Assembly (NCBI RefSeq): GCF_001559865.1
Contig: NZ_LOHE01000070.1
Span: 1-32,308 of the forward strand
Direction of reading: 5' to 3'
Source of the DNA: Abyssisolibacter fermentans
GTDB lineage: Bacteria > Bacillota > Clostridia > Tissierellales > MCWD3
DNA length: 32,308 bases
Below, one piece after another: positions 7,692-16,815 of this stretch (positions within the stretch are counted from its first letter, which is position 1; every line of letters starts with the position of its first letter). A program made the position numbers and the translations under genes. A model generated the notes under the pieces. That model had not been told where the DNA came from. It saw nothing but the letters and a program-made list of their open reading frames with translations, and searched no databases.

Positions 7692-8963
7692 TTAGAAAAA
7701 GAACTCAAATTCATACCCACAAATATCTACAACATCTTCTTCCTTTACTCCTAGTTTTTCCAACTCTTCTATTATTCCTTTTTCTCTTAATCTTTTTTGG
7801 AAATACCTGATAGAATCCATATCATCAAAGTTTGTAGAATCTAGTAACTTCTGAACAAAATTACCTTCAACTATAAACTTACCATCCTGGGCTTTTACAA
7901 CGTAATCTTCCTTAGTTGGATTCTCAAATGTCACTTCTTCTACTTTTATAATAGGTTCTAAATCAGGAGCATTTTTTAATTCTTCCCATATTTTAAACTT
8001 TAGTTCTTCAACACCTTTTCTAGTCGCTGCTGACAATTTCATAACTACATAGCCTTTAGGTTCTAATTCTTCTTTAAGTGCTGTATAACCTTCTTCTGCT
8101 CCTGGTATATCCATTTTATTAGCAACTACTATCTGTGGTCTTTCTAATAATAATGAATTATACTCTTTTAATTCTTCGTTAATTTTATAAAAATCTTCAA
8201 TTGGATTTCTGCCTTCGTGTCCAGATACATCAATCATATGAACTAAAATCTTTGTTCTCTCTATATGTCTTAAAAACTCATGTCCTAACCCTATCCCTTT
8301 ATGAGCTCCTTCAATAAGCCCTGGAATGTCTGCCATTACAAAGCTTTTATTTTCTCCAATCCTTACCATGCCTAAATTAGGTTTTAACGTTGTAAAATGA
8401 TAGTTTGCTATTTTGGGTTTTGCATCAGACATAATAGATAGTATTGTTGATTTTCCAACATTAGGAAAACCAATAAGACCTATATCTGCTAGTAATTTAA
8501 GTTCTAATATAATATTCCTTTCTTCTCCTTTTGTTCCACCTTCAGCAAACCCAGGTGCTTGTCTAGTAGCAGTAGCAAATTTTGCATTTCCTTTACCACC
8601 TCTACCACCTTTTGCTATAACAAAAGTTTGATCATTTTCTGTCATATCTGCTATTACTTTATTAGTTAGTTCATCTCTAACAATTGTTCCTGCTGGAATT
8701 TTTATTATCAAATCCATTCCTTTTTTTCCAAACTGGTATTTTTTTCGTCCATTATCTCCGTTTTGTGCGCAATATTTTCTTTTGTATCTAAAATCCATAA
8801 GTGTTCTTAATCCTTCATCTACTTGAAGAATAACATTACCACCATAACCTCCATCTCCTCCTGCTGGTCCTCCAGAAGGTTCAAACTTTTCTCTTCGCCA
8901 TGCAACAGCACCGTGTCCGCCATTGCCACCTTTAACAAAAATTTTTGCCTTATCTATAAACAT
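7692..8963 (-). CDS. obgE: GTPase ObgE/CgtA
   Basis: A 423-residue Obg GTPase needed for late 50S subunit assembly and linked to ppGpp signalling. The glycine-rich N-terminal Obg fold is clear (FVKGGNGGHGAVAWRREKF, GGPAGGDGGYGGNV). The G domain follows with G1 GFPNVGKST near residues 163-171, the switch-region T in YHFTTLKPNLG, G3 DIPGLIEGA and G4 NKMD. A C-terminal OCT domain covers about the last 80 residues and ends in YEFEFFF. I choose ATG 8963 (MFIDKAK...) because AAGGA sits eight bases upstream and the family starts this way; the ATG three codons earlier is possible. It lies downstream of rpmA, separated by a terminator. Confidence 0.97.
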   Translation of the reverse strand: MFIDKAKIFVKGGNGGHGAVAWRREKFEPSGGPAGGDGGYGGNVILQVDEGLRTLMDFRYKRKYCAQNGDNGRKKYQFGKKGMDLIIKIPAGTIVRDELTNKVIADMTENDQTFVIAKGGRGGKGNAKFATATRQAPGFAEGGTKGEERNIILELKLLADIGLIGFPNVGKSTILSIMSDAKPKIANYHFTTLKPNLGMVRIGENKSFVMADIPGLIEGAHKGIGLGHEFLRHIERTKILVHMIDVSGHEGRNPIEDFYKINEELKEYNSLLLERPQIVVANKMDIPGAEEGYTALKEELEPKGYVVMKLSAATRKGVEELKFKIWEELKNAPDLEPIIKVEEVTFENPTKEDYVVKAQDGKFIVEGNFVQKLLDSTNFDDMDSIRYFQKRLREKGIIEELEKLGVKEEDVVDICGYEFEFFF

Positions 8964-9137
8964 ATTTATCATCCTTACTCAGTTTATTAGACTGTATTTT
9001 ATATCATTATATATTATTCCTTTAGAAAATAAATATATTAAAATGAAATCTAATATATTTAAAAATTTATTTTAAGCTAATAAAATAACTAGTATCATTA
9101 AAAAAATCCTATGTATAAACGAAATATTGTTTTCTTT

Positions 9138-9165
9138 AAAAAAACCTACCAAATTTGGTAGGTTT
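9138..9165 (-). terminator. Terminator after rpmA
   Basis: A perfect 24-base palindrome (AAACCTACC...GGTAGGTTT, 9142-9165) is followed on the minus strand by a run of T from the A-stretch at 9138-9144. It begins five bases past the rpmA stop and probably attenuates read-through into obgE; it is nearly symmetric. Confidence 0.85.
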
Positions 9166-9169
9166 TTGT

Positions 9170-9463
9170 TTATGCTTGAATAGCTTCTTTAGAATAAACA
9201 CTTACTTGCTTTCTAGCTTTACCTTTTCTCTCAAACTTAACTATACCATCAACTACTGCAAATAATGTGTCATCTCCACCTTTTTTAACATTGTTTCCTG
9301 GATGTATTTTTGTTCCTCTTTGTCTAACTAAAATATTTCCAGCTAAAACAAATTGTCCGTCAGCTCTTTTAACTCCAAGTCTTTTAGATTCACTATCACG
9401 ACCGTTTTTAGAGCTACCAACACCTTTTTTATGTGCAAATAACTGTAAATTTACTCTTATCAT
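9170..9463 (-). CDS. rpmA: 50S ribosomal protein L27 with Prp-cleavable N-terminus
   Basis: 97 residues. The body is typical L27 ([40 protein letters not shown]), located near the peptidyl-transferase centre of the 50S subunit. The first ten residues, [10 protein letters not shown], form the extension found in Firmicutes that is removed by the Prp protease, exposing the functional HKKG end. The prp gene lies directly upstream and ends five bases before the rpmA ATG; its last codons supply the ribosome site GGGAGGTG. A strong terminator follows. Confidence 0.98.
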   Translation of the reverse strand: MIRVNLQLFAHKKGVGSSKNGRDSESKRLGVKRADGQFVLAGNILVRQRGTKIHPGNNVKKGGDDTLFAVVDGIVKFERKGKARKQVSVYSKEAIQA

Positions 9464-9467
9464 CTTC

Positions 9468-9803
9468 TTACACCTCCCTGTATTTGAGAGTTACATATTC
9501 CGGATAATTTTCAATAATACTCTTAATTCCAATAATTACTGTATCCATAACTATGTTTACTTTATATCTCTTTTCACTATCAATTTCAGCTGGTATGACA
9601 AATTCCATAAAGCCATCATCATCTATCTTATACTCTACATCAATTTGACACACTTCTTGTAAAGAATTTAGGGCAGTATAGCTGAGTATTGAAATAGCAG
9701 CACATATTATATCTCTACCACTTTCTTCATACCCAGAATGACCCTTTGCTCTATACTTTGTTACATAATCTTCACTATTAAGAAAAAGCTCTATTCTAAT
9801 CAT
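9468..9803 (-). CDS. prp: Ribosomal-processing cysteine protease Prp
   Basis: 111 residues, full length for the Prp (YsxB/DUF464) family. It cleaves the N-terminal extension of L27 before ribosome incorporation. The catalytic pair is visible at the positions known in the family: His22 in [12 protein letters not shown] and Cys34 in [10 protein letters not shown]. The ATG follows AGGAAAGTGAT. It sits between rplU and rpmA, the standard Firmicutes arrangement, and its substrate L27 carries the matching extension. Confidence 0.95.
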   Translation of the reverse strand: MIRIELFLNSEDYVTKYRAKGHSGYEESGRDIICAAISILSYTALNSLQEVCQIDVEYKIDDDGFMEFVIPAEIDSEKRYKVNIVMDTVIIGIKSIIENYPEYVTLKYREV

Positions 9804-9818
9804 ATCACTTTCCTATAA

Positions 9819-10130
9819 TTATAAACTGATTTTTTCAATCATAACCTTTGTATATGGTTGACGATGTCCTTGTTTATTTCTATAATCTTTTTTAGGCTTA
9901 TATTTAAAAACTATAACTTTTTTAGCTTTACCGTTTTCAACTACTTTACCTTCAACACTAGAACCATCTACATAAGGTTTTCCAACTGTTATTTTGCCTT
10001 CATCAGATAATAAAAGTATTTTGTCAAATTTAACACTTTCACCTTCATTTACATTTAACTTCTCAACAAAAACAGTATCTCCTTCTTGAACTCTATATTG
10101 CTTTCCACCTGTTTCTATAACTGCATACAT
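9819..10130 (-). CDS. rplU: 50S ribosomal protein L21
   Basis: 103 residues, full length L21: starts [20 protein letters not shown] and ends with the basic [19 protein letters not shown] segment, which contacts 23S rRNA. The ATG follows GAGGAGGTGTATTTATA. It is the first gene of the rplU-prp-rpmA unit and is preceded by an L21 leader and a consensus promoter. Confidence 0.98.
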   Translation of the reverse strand: MYAVIETGGKQYRVQEGDTVFVEKLNVNEGESVKFDKILLLSDEGKITVGKPYVDGSSVEGKVVENGKAKKVIVFKYKPKKDYRNKQGHRQPYTKVMIEKISL

Positions 10131-10207
10131 TATAAATACACCTCCTCAAACCAGTCTCGCCAATATAAGGTACTTAATAGTTAACCCATATTGAGCGGCT
10201 ACCTACA
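10131..10207 (-). promoter_or_regulatory. L21 leader RNA (autoregulatory)
   Basis: The minus-strand region before rplU contains CCGCTCAATATGGG and, after GGTTAACTATTAAGTACC, the partly complementary TTATATTGGCGAGACTGGT; the CGC(T)CAATAT / ATATTGGCG arms pair. This matches the arrangement of the conserved L21 leader of low-GC Gram-positive bacteria, which is thought to bind a ribosomal protein encoded in the operon. Boundaries are approximate. Confidence 0.75.
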
Positions 10208-10214
10208 GATTTAA

Positions 10215-10243
10215 ATTGTAACAAATAATTTGCATTTTGTCAA
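10215..10243 (-). promoter_or_regulatory. Sigma-A promoter of rplU-prp-rpmA
   Basis: On the minus strand a perfect TTGACA (10238-10243) is followed by a 17-base spacer and TACAAT (10215-10220). It lies five bases past the rng stop codon and just upstream of the L21 leader. Confidence 0.9.
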
Positions 10244-10247
10244 GCTT

Positions 10248-11738
10248 TTAAATTAGTTTTTCAATTTCCTTTTTACTTCCCATTTTTAATATTTTAATTT
10301 CATTTAAATCGACTGATGAATCTTTAAAATATATATTTATATTAAAAGCATCACTAATTTTATTCAAATCATCTAAATGTCTCTTGTTAAGAATATCATG
10401 AAAATATGGATGTATTGCAAATAGAACATTGTTAACACAAGTGTGCATACTAATTCTTCTTACCTCATTTTCTATTTTACGTACTATTTCATACTCCGAA
10501 AAAATTTTCCCCGTATCTTCACAACTTGGACATGCTCTAAGAAGTCTGGCACTTAATCTTTTGCCTGTTTTTTTCCTAGTCATTTCTACTAATCCTAATT
10601 TGGTCATTCCTAATACAGTAGTTCTTATCCTATCATTCTTCAAAGCTTTCTCAAGCTCATTTATCACCTGTTTATCATCTTCATCACTATACATATCTAT
10701 AAAATCTATTATGATTATTCCACCAATATTTCTAAGTCTTATTTGTCTAGCTATTTCACAAGAAGCTTCTATATTAGTTTGTAAAACAGTGTCTTCTAAA
10801 TTTGAACTACCAATATATTTTCCAGTATTGACATCTATAACCGTCAAAGCTTCTGTCTCATCAATCACTAAATATCCACCACTTTCAAGCCAAACTTTCT
10901 TTTGTAAAGCATTATCTATTTCAGCCTGTATTCTATAGTAATCAAATATACTTTGCTTTAAATCAAAATATTCTATTCTATCACTTAGCATGTTATTATA
11001 AGCCTCTATTTGCTCTAGTATATTGTTGTACTTGTCCCAATTATTTATTACCAATTTATTTGTTTTAAAAGAAAAAATATCTCTTACAACTCTTTCTACT
11101 AAATCTAACTCCTCATAAATAATCTTAGGCGCTTTACCAAGATTTTTTTCTCTTAATATTCTTTTATGCTTCTTCTTTAAATATGCTAAATCTTTGTCGA
11201 TTTCTTCTTGTGTTTTTCCTTCTGCTACGGTTCTCATTATAAGACCAAATTTATCATCCTTTAATATTTCTGCTATATCTTTTAACCTTATTCTCTCTTT
11301 CTCATCCGTTATTTTCCTTGATATCCCGATATATTCAGTTGATGGCATATATACTAAATATCTTCCCGGAAAAGTAATTTGTGTAGTCACTCTAGCCCCT
11401 TTAGAGCCATACGCTTCTTTTATTACCTGAACTATTATTTCTTGTCCTTTTTTAACAACTTGCTGTATTGGTGTTTTATTGATATCAAATGTTTTATTGT
11501 CAATAATATCATCCGAAGATACAGCATCTGCAACATATAAAAAAGCATTTTTAGCAAGTCCAATATCTACAAAAGCTGCTTGCATACCTGGCAAAACATT
11601 TACAACTCTACCTTTGTATATATTACCTAATGTTCTTTTGGTGTCTTTTCTTTCTATATAAAGCTCAACTAGTTGATTGTTTTCCATAATAGCTGCTCTC
11701 TTTTGATTAACACCAACATCAATTATAATTTCATTCAT
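10248..11738 (-). CDS. rng: Ribonuclease G/E family endoribonuclease
   Basis: 496 residues, the RNase G size class (it lacks the long C-terminal scaffold of RNase E). It starts MNEIIIDVGVNQKRAAIMEN and has an S1-like RNA-binding domain (GNIYKGRVVNVLPGMQAAFVDIG, about residues 37-120). The catalytic metal-binding aspartates lie in LTVIDVNTGKYIGSSN and GGIIIIDFIDM, and the zinc-link cysteines in RACPSCEDTG. Such enzymes cut single-stranded AU-rich RNA during rRNA maturation and mRNA decay. I choose ATG 11738, preceded by AGGGAGAGATTAT; a ten-codon longer frame has no ribosome site. It follows the radical SAM/DUF2344 pair on the same strand, a common clostridial grouping. Confidence 0.94.
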   Translation of the reverse strand: MNEIIIDVGVNQKRAAIMENNQLVELYIERKDTKRTLGNIYKGRVVNVLPGMQAAFVDIGLAKNAFLYVADAVSSDDIIDNKTFDINKTPIQQVVKKGQEIIVQVIKEAYGSKGARVTTQITFPGRYLVYMPSTEYIGISRKITDEKERIRLKDIAEILKDDKFGLIMRTVAEGKTQEEIDKDLAYLKKKHKRILREKNLGKAPKIIYEELDLVERVVRDIFSFKTNKLVINNWDKYNNILEQIEAYNNMLSDRIEYFDLKQSIFDYYRIQAEIDNALQKKVWLESGGYLVIDETEALTVIDVNTGKYIGSSNLEDTVLQTNIEASCEIARQIRLRNIGGIIIIDFIDMYSDEDDKQVINELEKALKNDRIRTTVLGMTKLGLVEMTRKKTGKRLSARLLRACPSCEDTGKIFSEYEIVRKIENEVRRISMHTCVNNVLFAIHPYFHDILNKRHLDDLNKISDAFNINIYFKDSSVDLNEIKILKMGSKKEIEKLI

Positions 11739-11798
11739 ATAATCTCTCCCTAGATAAATATAACACACCTGTTTTGCTCTTGCTATGAAGAATATTAA

Positions 11799-12503
11799 TT
11801 ACGCAATGGGCAAAATAGCTTCCCCATTATTTTCAATAAAAAGCTCTATTCTCTGAATTTTTACGTCTTCTCTGTTTATTTTCAAATCTCCATATCTTTC
11901 AAATACATCTATTAATGCCTCTGGTTTTAAATTTCCATCACTTCCTGTTCTTAATGTACTCTTTACCACAGCAGTATTATTGTTAAACATTAATATTTCT
12001 ATGTTCTTTATTAGATTCCTTATTTCTACTTCTCGTCTAATTTTTTTCCCCTTTTTTCTACTAGTCTTTGTATACATTATTGATTCTTGAGATAAAACCT
12101 TATCAATAATATCTTGCAAAGATTCTTTGTTCATATTTTCATCAAACTTTAGCTCTATGACATATTGAGACCATCTTATCAAACTCATTATCGATTTTTT
12201 ATCGTTCACATATGATACTTTAATAATTTTGATACCATCAGGTAATTTATCATTTAAACTTTTTATAAACTGCTGCTCAGGAATATGTTGACTAAGTTCA
12301 ATATCTACATATTCACCTTCACTCTCTACACCTAAAGATAATGCGGTCGCAAATGATATCCTTGGCTGTGGATTAAATCCTTGTGTATATACAACAGGGA
12401 TATCAGCTCTTCTTAAAGCTCTATTCATTAATCTCATCAAATCCAAATGAGAAATGTATTTTAAATGTCCACTTTTACTGAATTTTGATCTAATCACATT
12501 CAT
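11799..12503 (-). CDS. DUF2344 (TIGR03936-type) radical SAM-linked protein
   Basis: 234 residues from ATG 12503 (MNVIRSKFSKSGHLKYISHL). The motifs HLDLMRLMNRALRRADIP and VVYTQGFNPQPRISFATALSLG are characteristic of DUF2344/TIGR03936. This family is encoded next to, or fused to, TIGR03960-type radical SAM proteins. Its biochemical role is not established to my knowledge; the first part resembles RNA-modification-associated folds. It overlaps the radical SAM gene by 14 bases, indicating translational coupling and a shared function. Confidence 0.9.
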   Translation of the reverse strand: MNVIRSKFSKSGHLKYISHLDLMRLMNRALRRADIPVVYTQGFNPQPRISFATALSLGVESEGEYVDIELSQHIPEQQFIKSLNDKLPDGIKIIKVSYVNDKKSIMSLIRWSQYVIELKFDENMNKESLQDIIDKVLSQESIMYTKTSRKKGKKIRREVEIRNLIKNIEILMFNNNTAVVKSTLRTGSDGNLKPEALIDVFERYGDLKINREDVKIQRIELFIENNGEAILPIA

Positions 12504-14343
12504 TACAAACACCACCATCAAACGCCTTATTTATTCCACAAGAAGTACATCCTTTTCTACAATCTCTTGTAATTTCTTCTTTTTTAGCTTTTTCATTTTC
12601 GTTGATTAAATACTTTTTGCTTACTCCTATATCTACAAAATCCCAAGGTAGTACTTCATCATAATCTCTTTGTCTATTTGCATAAAATTCAGGATCTATA
12701 TTAGTCTCCTCGAAAGCTTCCATCCATTTATCAAATTTAAAATGATCAGACCATCCATCAAATTTACAGCCTTTTTCCCACGCTTTTATTAAAACTTCTG
12801 ATATTTTTCTATCTCCTCTGGCAATTACCGCCTCTAAGAAACTTAATCTTGCATCATGTGTATTAAATTTAATCTTTTTATCTCTTATTTCTTTTCTTAG
12901 CATTTTTTGCTTTCTGTCAAATTCTTCAATAGTATTTTGACCATACCATTGAAATGGAGTAAATGGTTTTGGTACAAAGCATGAAGCACTGGTTGTTATT
13001 TTTAAATTGCCTTTTAATTTATCTTTTGGAACAGAAAAAAATAAATCTTTAACCTTATACGATAAATCCTTTATACCCAAGACGTCTTCATCTGTCTCTG
13101 TTGGAAGACCAATCATAAAATATAGCTTAACTGTTGACCAGCCTTGTTTAAATGCATCACTAACAGAACTAATCAAATCTTCTTCATTTATGCCTTTATT
13201 AATTACATCTCTTAATCTTTGACTACCCGCTTCAGGCGCAAAAGTTAGCCCAGTTTTTCTTATTTTTTGTATTTCTTCAATTATTTCCATTGAAAACGAA
13301 TCAAGTCTTAATGATGGTAACGATAATCCTATTCTTTTGTCCTTAAATTCTTCAATCAATGTAACTACTAAATTTTCTAGATCTGAATAATCACTTGTAC
13401 TTAATGAAGATAAGGATATTTCTTCATGTCCTGTGGTTTTTACCAATTTTTTAGCTAAAGCTACCAATGTATCTGTTTTTCTTTCTCGAACTGGTCTGTA
13501 AATCATTCCAGCTTGACAGAATCTACATCCCCTAGTACATCCTCTAAATATTTCAAGCATAATCCTGTCATGAACTGTTTCTATATAAGGAACAATAAAT
13601 TTGTCTGGATAATATGTTTGATCCAAATTTTTTTGTATTCGTTTTTTTATTGTCTTTGGACACCCATTTACTATTGGATTCATTTCCTTTATAGTTCCAT
13701 CTTCATTATAATCAACTTCATAAAAAGATGGAACATATACACCTTCAATTTTAGAAACCATTTTAAGAAAATCAACTCTTGAAGAATTTTCTTTTTTAAA
13801 TTTCCTATATAATTCCATGATTTCTACAAGAGAATCTTCGCCTTCTCCTAAGACAAAAAAATCTATTATTCCTGCTAAAGGTTCTGGATTATATGCACAT
13901 GGACCGCCAGCTATAACAAAAGGATGCTCTTCATTCCTTTGAGTAGATAACAAAGGAATATTTCCCAAATCAAGCATGTTGAGTATGTTAGTATAGCTCA
14001 TTTCATATTGTAACGTAAAACCTACAAAATCAAATTCTCTTAATGAGCTTTTTGTCTCTAGCGAAAACAATTCTACATGATTTTTTTTCATTTCTTCTTC
14101 CATGTCTAACCAAGGAGCAAAAACTCTTTCACAATAAACATAATCTTGATTGTTTAAAATATTATATAAAATATGCATACCTAAATGAGACATTCCAACC
14201 TCATATACATCTGGAAAACAAAATGCAAACCTTATATCTACATCATTTACATCTTTAACAACACTATTTACTTCGTTTCCAATATATCTAGCTGGTTTTT
14301 CAACCTTAATAAGGATTTTTTCCAATTTGTCATTAAATATCAT
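12490..14343 (-). CDS. B12-binding-like radical SAM protein (TIGR03960 type)
   Basis: 617 residues. The N-terminal ~200 residues look like a cobalamin-binding-type domain (RFAFCFPDVYEVGMSHLGMH, FVIAGGPCAYNPEPLAG, FFVLGEGEDS). The radical SAM core has the CxxxCxxC iron-sulfur motif at Cys269, Cys273 and Cys276 (FRGCTRGCRFCQAG), with ISLSSLSTSDY and TFAPEAGSQRLRDVINKG downstream. The end carries a cysteine cluster (CRKGCTSCGINKAFDGGVCN) that may bind metal. The substrate is unknown; the family is conserved in clostridia next to DUF2344 and rng. The ATG follows AGGTGATTGA. Confidence 0.92.
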   Translation of the reverse strand: MIFNDKLEKILIKVEKPARYIGNEVNSVVKDVNDVDIRFAFCFPDVYEVGMSHLGMHILYNILNNQDYVYCERVFAPWLDMEEEMKKNHVELFSLETKSSLREFDFVGFTLQYEMSYTNILNMLDLGNIPLLSTQRNEEHPFVIAGGPCAYNPEPLAGIIDFFVLGEGEDSLVEIMELYRKFKKENSSRVDFLKMVSKIEGVYVPSFYEVDYNEDGTIKEMNPIVNGCPKTIKKRIQKNLDQTYYPDKFIVPYIETVHDRIMLEIFRGCTRGCRFCQAGMIYRPVRERKTDTLVALAKKLVKTTGHEEISLSSLSTSDYSDLENLVVTLIEEFKDKRIGLSLPSLRLDSFSMEIIEEIQKIRKTGLTFAPEAGSQRLRDVINKGINEEDLISSVSDAFKQGWSTVKLYFMIGLPTETDEDVLGIKDLSYKVKDLFFSVPKDKLKGNLKITTSASCFVPKPFTPFQWYGQNTIEEFDRKQKMLRKEIRDKKIKFNTHDARLSFLEAVIARGDRKISEVLIKAWEKGCKFDGWSDHFKFDKWMEAFEETNIDPEFYANRQRDYDEVLPWDFVDIGVSKKYLINENEKAKKEEITRDCRKGCTSCGINKAFDGGVCNECD

Positions 14344-14590
14344 TCAATCACCTACATTCTTAACTTTTGTATATAGATTATTATTTTTTAACCTTGTCAT
14401 TGATTAAATTATTAATAATATGAGTTAAATAAAACCTCACCTTAATTATATTAACATTTTTTCTCTAAACAAACTACTAAAATAATAATATTATACCTGA
14501 TTATTTATATAATACACAATAATATGCTGTATATTTAAGCAGAAAATCTAAATTTTAATTTAGTGTGACTCCTATGAAGGAAATGGGGCG

Positions 14591-15451
14591 TTATATTAAT
14601 TCTTTCAACAAAACATCAAATCCATGTTTGAAAACCCCTTCTATTAACTCTTCCTCACTTAAAGAACCAACTAATTCACCATATTTATTTATTATAATAA
14701 TTATATGATATCTCCTAGGTAATAATTTATTCAAAATTCTATTAACCTTTACATTCTCTAAACTTACAATAATATAAGCTTTTAATACTTTCTTCTTCAT
14801 TATGTTCTTTTTTCTATTTGCTAGTCCATTAATAAAATTAAACGATGTCCTTTCTTTTTCTTTAAGTGCAATTTTTACGATATAAGCCATAATAAACACT
14901 ACAATTATACCTTTATTAAATACAATAAAACTATATAAACTTATTATTATAAAGATAGCACTTAAACTATATGTAATATATAGCACTATTTTGGTACCTA
15001 ATTTAAAACCAAAAAAATAAGTAAATATTGCTCTTAACACTCTACCGCCATCTAGTGGCAGCATTGGTAATAAATTAAAAACTGCCATATATAAATTGTA
15101 ACTCACTAATTGATTTATGAAGTTATTTCCCAAAAAAATTTTTTCGCAAAGTTTCAATGTTAATACAAATAAAATGTTGCCTAAAGGACCCATTATGCAA
15201 ATTAAACTTTCCTTCTTAGGGTCTAATCCAATAAATTCATCAAAATTGAAAACACAACCAAATAGAAAAATATTCAACCTTCTTATTTTAGTATTCATTA
15301 ATATAGCACCAATACCATGAAAAAATTCGTGTATAAATATAGTAAATATTATAGCTATAACATTTATTTCAAAATAAAAAAGAAAAAATATTAATAACAA
15401 AACACTTTGATTAACATTAATCGAAAAATCTCTAAATTTAAATATTTGCAT
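14591..15451 (-). CDS. spoIVFB: SpoIVFB-like site-2 metalloprotease
   Basis: 286 residues, multi-pass membrane protein of the M50 (S2P) family. Zinc ligands are visible: HEFFH at residues 41-45 in a membrane segment, and Asp134 in NLLPMLPLDGGR. The C-terminal ~80 residues resemble a CBS domain (IIIIINKYGELVGSLSEEEL), as in SpoIVFB, where it senses ATP. In Bacillus SpoIVFB cleaves pro-sigma-K in the mother-cell membrane late in sporulation. The partner SpoIVFA homologue lies 18 bases upstream on the same strand. Identification as sporulation protease rather than another M50 peptidase rests on this pairing. Confidence 0.9.
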   Translation of the reverse strand: MQIFKFRDFSINVNQSVLLLIFFLFYFEINVIAIIFTIFIHEFFHGIGAILMNTKIRRLNIFLFGCVFNFDEFIGLDPKKESLICIMGPLGNILFVLTLKLCEKIFLGNNFINQLVSYNLYMAVFNLLPMLPLDGGRVLRAIFTYFFGFKLGTKIVLYITYSLSAIFIIISLYSFIVFNKGIIVVFIMAYIVKIALKEKERTSFNFINGLANRKKNIMKKKVLKAYIIVSLENVKVNRILNKLLPRRYHIIIIINKYGELVGSLSEEELIEGVFKHGFDVLLKELI

Positions 15452-15469
15452 ATATACTTAACCCATTCC

Positions 15470-16168
15470 TTAATAATAATTATTATATAATCTTTTTAAT
15501 GGGTCAATTGGTTTACCATTTTCCCAAATCTCAAAATGGAGATACTTGTTATCTTTTTTGCCTATAATTCCTATTTTCTCTCCTTTTTTAATTTTTTGAC
15601 CTATTTCAGCATATATTTTATCTAGCCCTTGATATTTACTCTGTATATTTTCATGATGAATTATTATAAAGTTTCCCTTTAGTTTTTCATATCCAATATC
15701 TTCAACTATACCATTGTCTATAGCAACGACTTCTTCATCATATGGCTTAATATCAATACCACTATTATTTATTGTTATATTACTTGATTTTTCAATTCTG
15801 CCAAAATTTCTATACAGCTTTCCTGCAATAGGTTTTTCTACATTTGTTTCAAGCTTATCTTCATTCAAATTAAAAACATTGATATTATTATTTGATTTTT
15901 CTTTCAGCCCTTTGAAAAATTCTACTATTGACTTACTATTTTCTATAAAGTCATAATCATATTTAACTGTTTTATCTACAAGTTCAACCGCTCTTTGAGT
16001 ATTACTTGTATCAATCTTTTTTAGTACAATAATGCATAAAATAATAATGATACATACAATTATTTTTTTAAGTTGACTTAAATAAAAATTTTTGTTTTTT
16101 CGATTGTAATAATAATTATTTCTCTTAGTTTTTTTCATTCTATAGGGTAAAACACCTTTTCTTTTCAT
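15470..16168 (-). CDS. spoIVFA: SpoIVFA-like membrane protein with M23 (LytM) domain
   Basis: 232 residues. A lysine/arginine-rich cytoplasmic start is followed by one membrane helix at about residues 34-52 (IIVCIIIILCIIVLKK). After a linker comes a C-terminal M23/LytM fold from about residue 115 (PIAGKLYRNFGRIEKSSNIT, GIDIKPYDEEVVAIDNGIVE, HFEIWENGKPIDP). The metallopeptidase ligands look partly degenerate, as expected for SpoIVFA, which acts as a regulator of the SpoIVFB complex. It precedes spoIVFB with a short gap, as in Bacillus. The ATG follows GGACGGTGTATT. Confidence 0.88.
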   Translation of the reverse strand: MKRKGVLPYRMKKTKRNNYYYNRKNKNFYLSQLKKIIVCIIIILCIIVLKKIDTSNTQRAVELVDKTVKYDYDFIENSKSIVEFFKGLKEKSNNNINVFNLNEDKLETNVEKPIAGKLYRNFGRIEKSSNITINNSGIDIKPYDEEVVAIDNGIVEDIGYEKLKGNFIIIHHENIQSKYQGLDKIYAEIGQKIKKGEKIGIIGKKDNKYLHFEIWENGKPIDPLKRLYNNYY

Positions 16169-16312
16169 AATACACCGTCCTATCCCAAGTATATTTCTTA
16201 TAATATCTTTATTTAAATAATTATTATTTTATTACTTTATATTTATTATCTGTTATGTTTTAGATTGATACTCCTATCATTCAATGAGTAATTAAGCGGT
16301 AGATTTCTTTGC

Positions 16313-16350
16313 TTAAAAAAAAGGAGCAGTTTCACATTAAACCGTCCTTC
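16313..16350 (-). terminator. Strong terminator after mgsA
   Basis: On the minus strand AAGGACGGTTT pairs with AAACTGCTCCTT (16321-16349, with a bulge and wobble) and is followed by a run of eight T. It lies seven bases past the mgsA stop and should end the min-mgsA transcript before spoIVFA. Confidence 0.88.
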
Positions 16351-16356
16351 CTTTAT

Positions 16357-16752
16357 TTAGTCTATAATATTTCTCCAATTTAAATTACCACTTTCTAAAG
16401 CCTTTATTAGTATTTCAGCTGTTCCTAAGTTTGTTGCTAAAGGTATATTATGCACATCACACAATCTCATTAAAGCTAATATATCTGGTTCATGTGGCTG
16501 TGCTGTAAGTGGATCTCTTAAAAAAATTATTAAATCCATTTTATTTTCCGCAACTTTACTGCCTATTTGCTGGTCTCCTCCAAGTGGTCCTGATAAAAAT
16601 CTATAAAGCTTTAAATTAGTAGCTTCTATAATTCTTTTTCCAGTCGTTCCAGTAGTAAATAAGCTATGATTCTCTAAAATTTTCTTGTAGGCTATTGTGA
16701 AATTGACCATATCTTTCTTTTTTTTGTCATGTGCTATTAGTGCAATGTTCAT
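16357..16752 (-). CDS. mgsA: Methylglyoxal synthase
   Basis: 131 residues, single-domain MGS fold. It converts dihydroxyacetone phosphate to methylglyoxal and phosphate, a glycolytic bypass under phosphate limitation. The family residues are present: His8-Asp9 in [12 protein letters not shown], the phosphate-binding TTGTTGKRI, Asp60 in [11 protein letters not shown] (catalytic base), Asp80 in IFLRDPL, and His87 in TAQPHEPD. The ATG follows GGGGGTAATAT. It lies downstream of minE, where clostridia usually carry rodA between the two; no rodA is present here. Confidence 0.96.
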   Translation of the reverse strand: MNIALIAHDKKKKDMVNFTIAYKKILENHSLFTTGTTGKRIIEATNLKLYRFLSGPLGGDQQIGSKVAENKMDLIIFLRDPLTAQPHEPDILALMRLCDVHNIPLATNLGTAEILIKALESGNLNWRNIID

Positions 16753-16815
16753 ATATTACCCCCATCTTCTAAACTAGAATAACAATTCATTTCAAAAAAT
16801 CTCTAGTAAATATTT

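Noticed and set aside
10429-10938. 169-residue plus-strand ORF
   Set aside because: Antisense to rng, a low-complexity Ile/Ser/Leu-rich shadow of a real gene.
12504-12521. Longer N-terminus for the DUF2344 protein
   Set aside because: The extra codons (TTG/ATG starts) lie deep in the end of the radical SAM gene without a better ribosome site; the family starts at MNVIRSKF.
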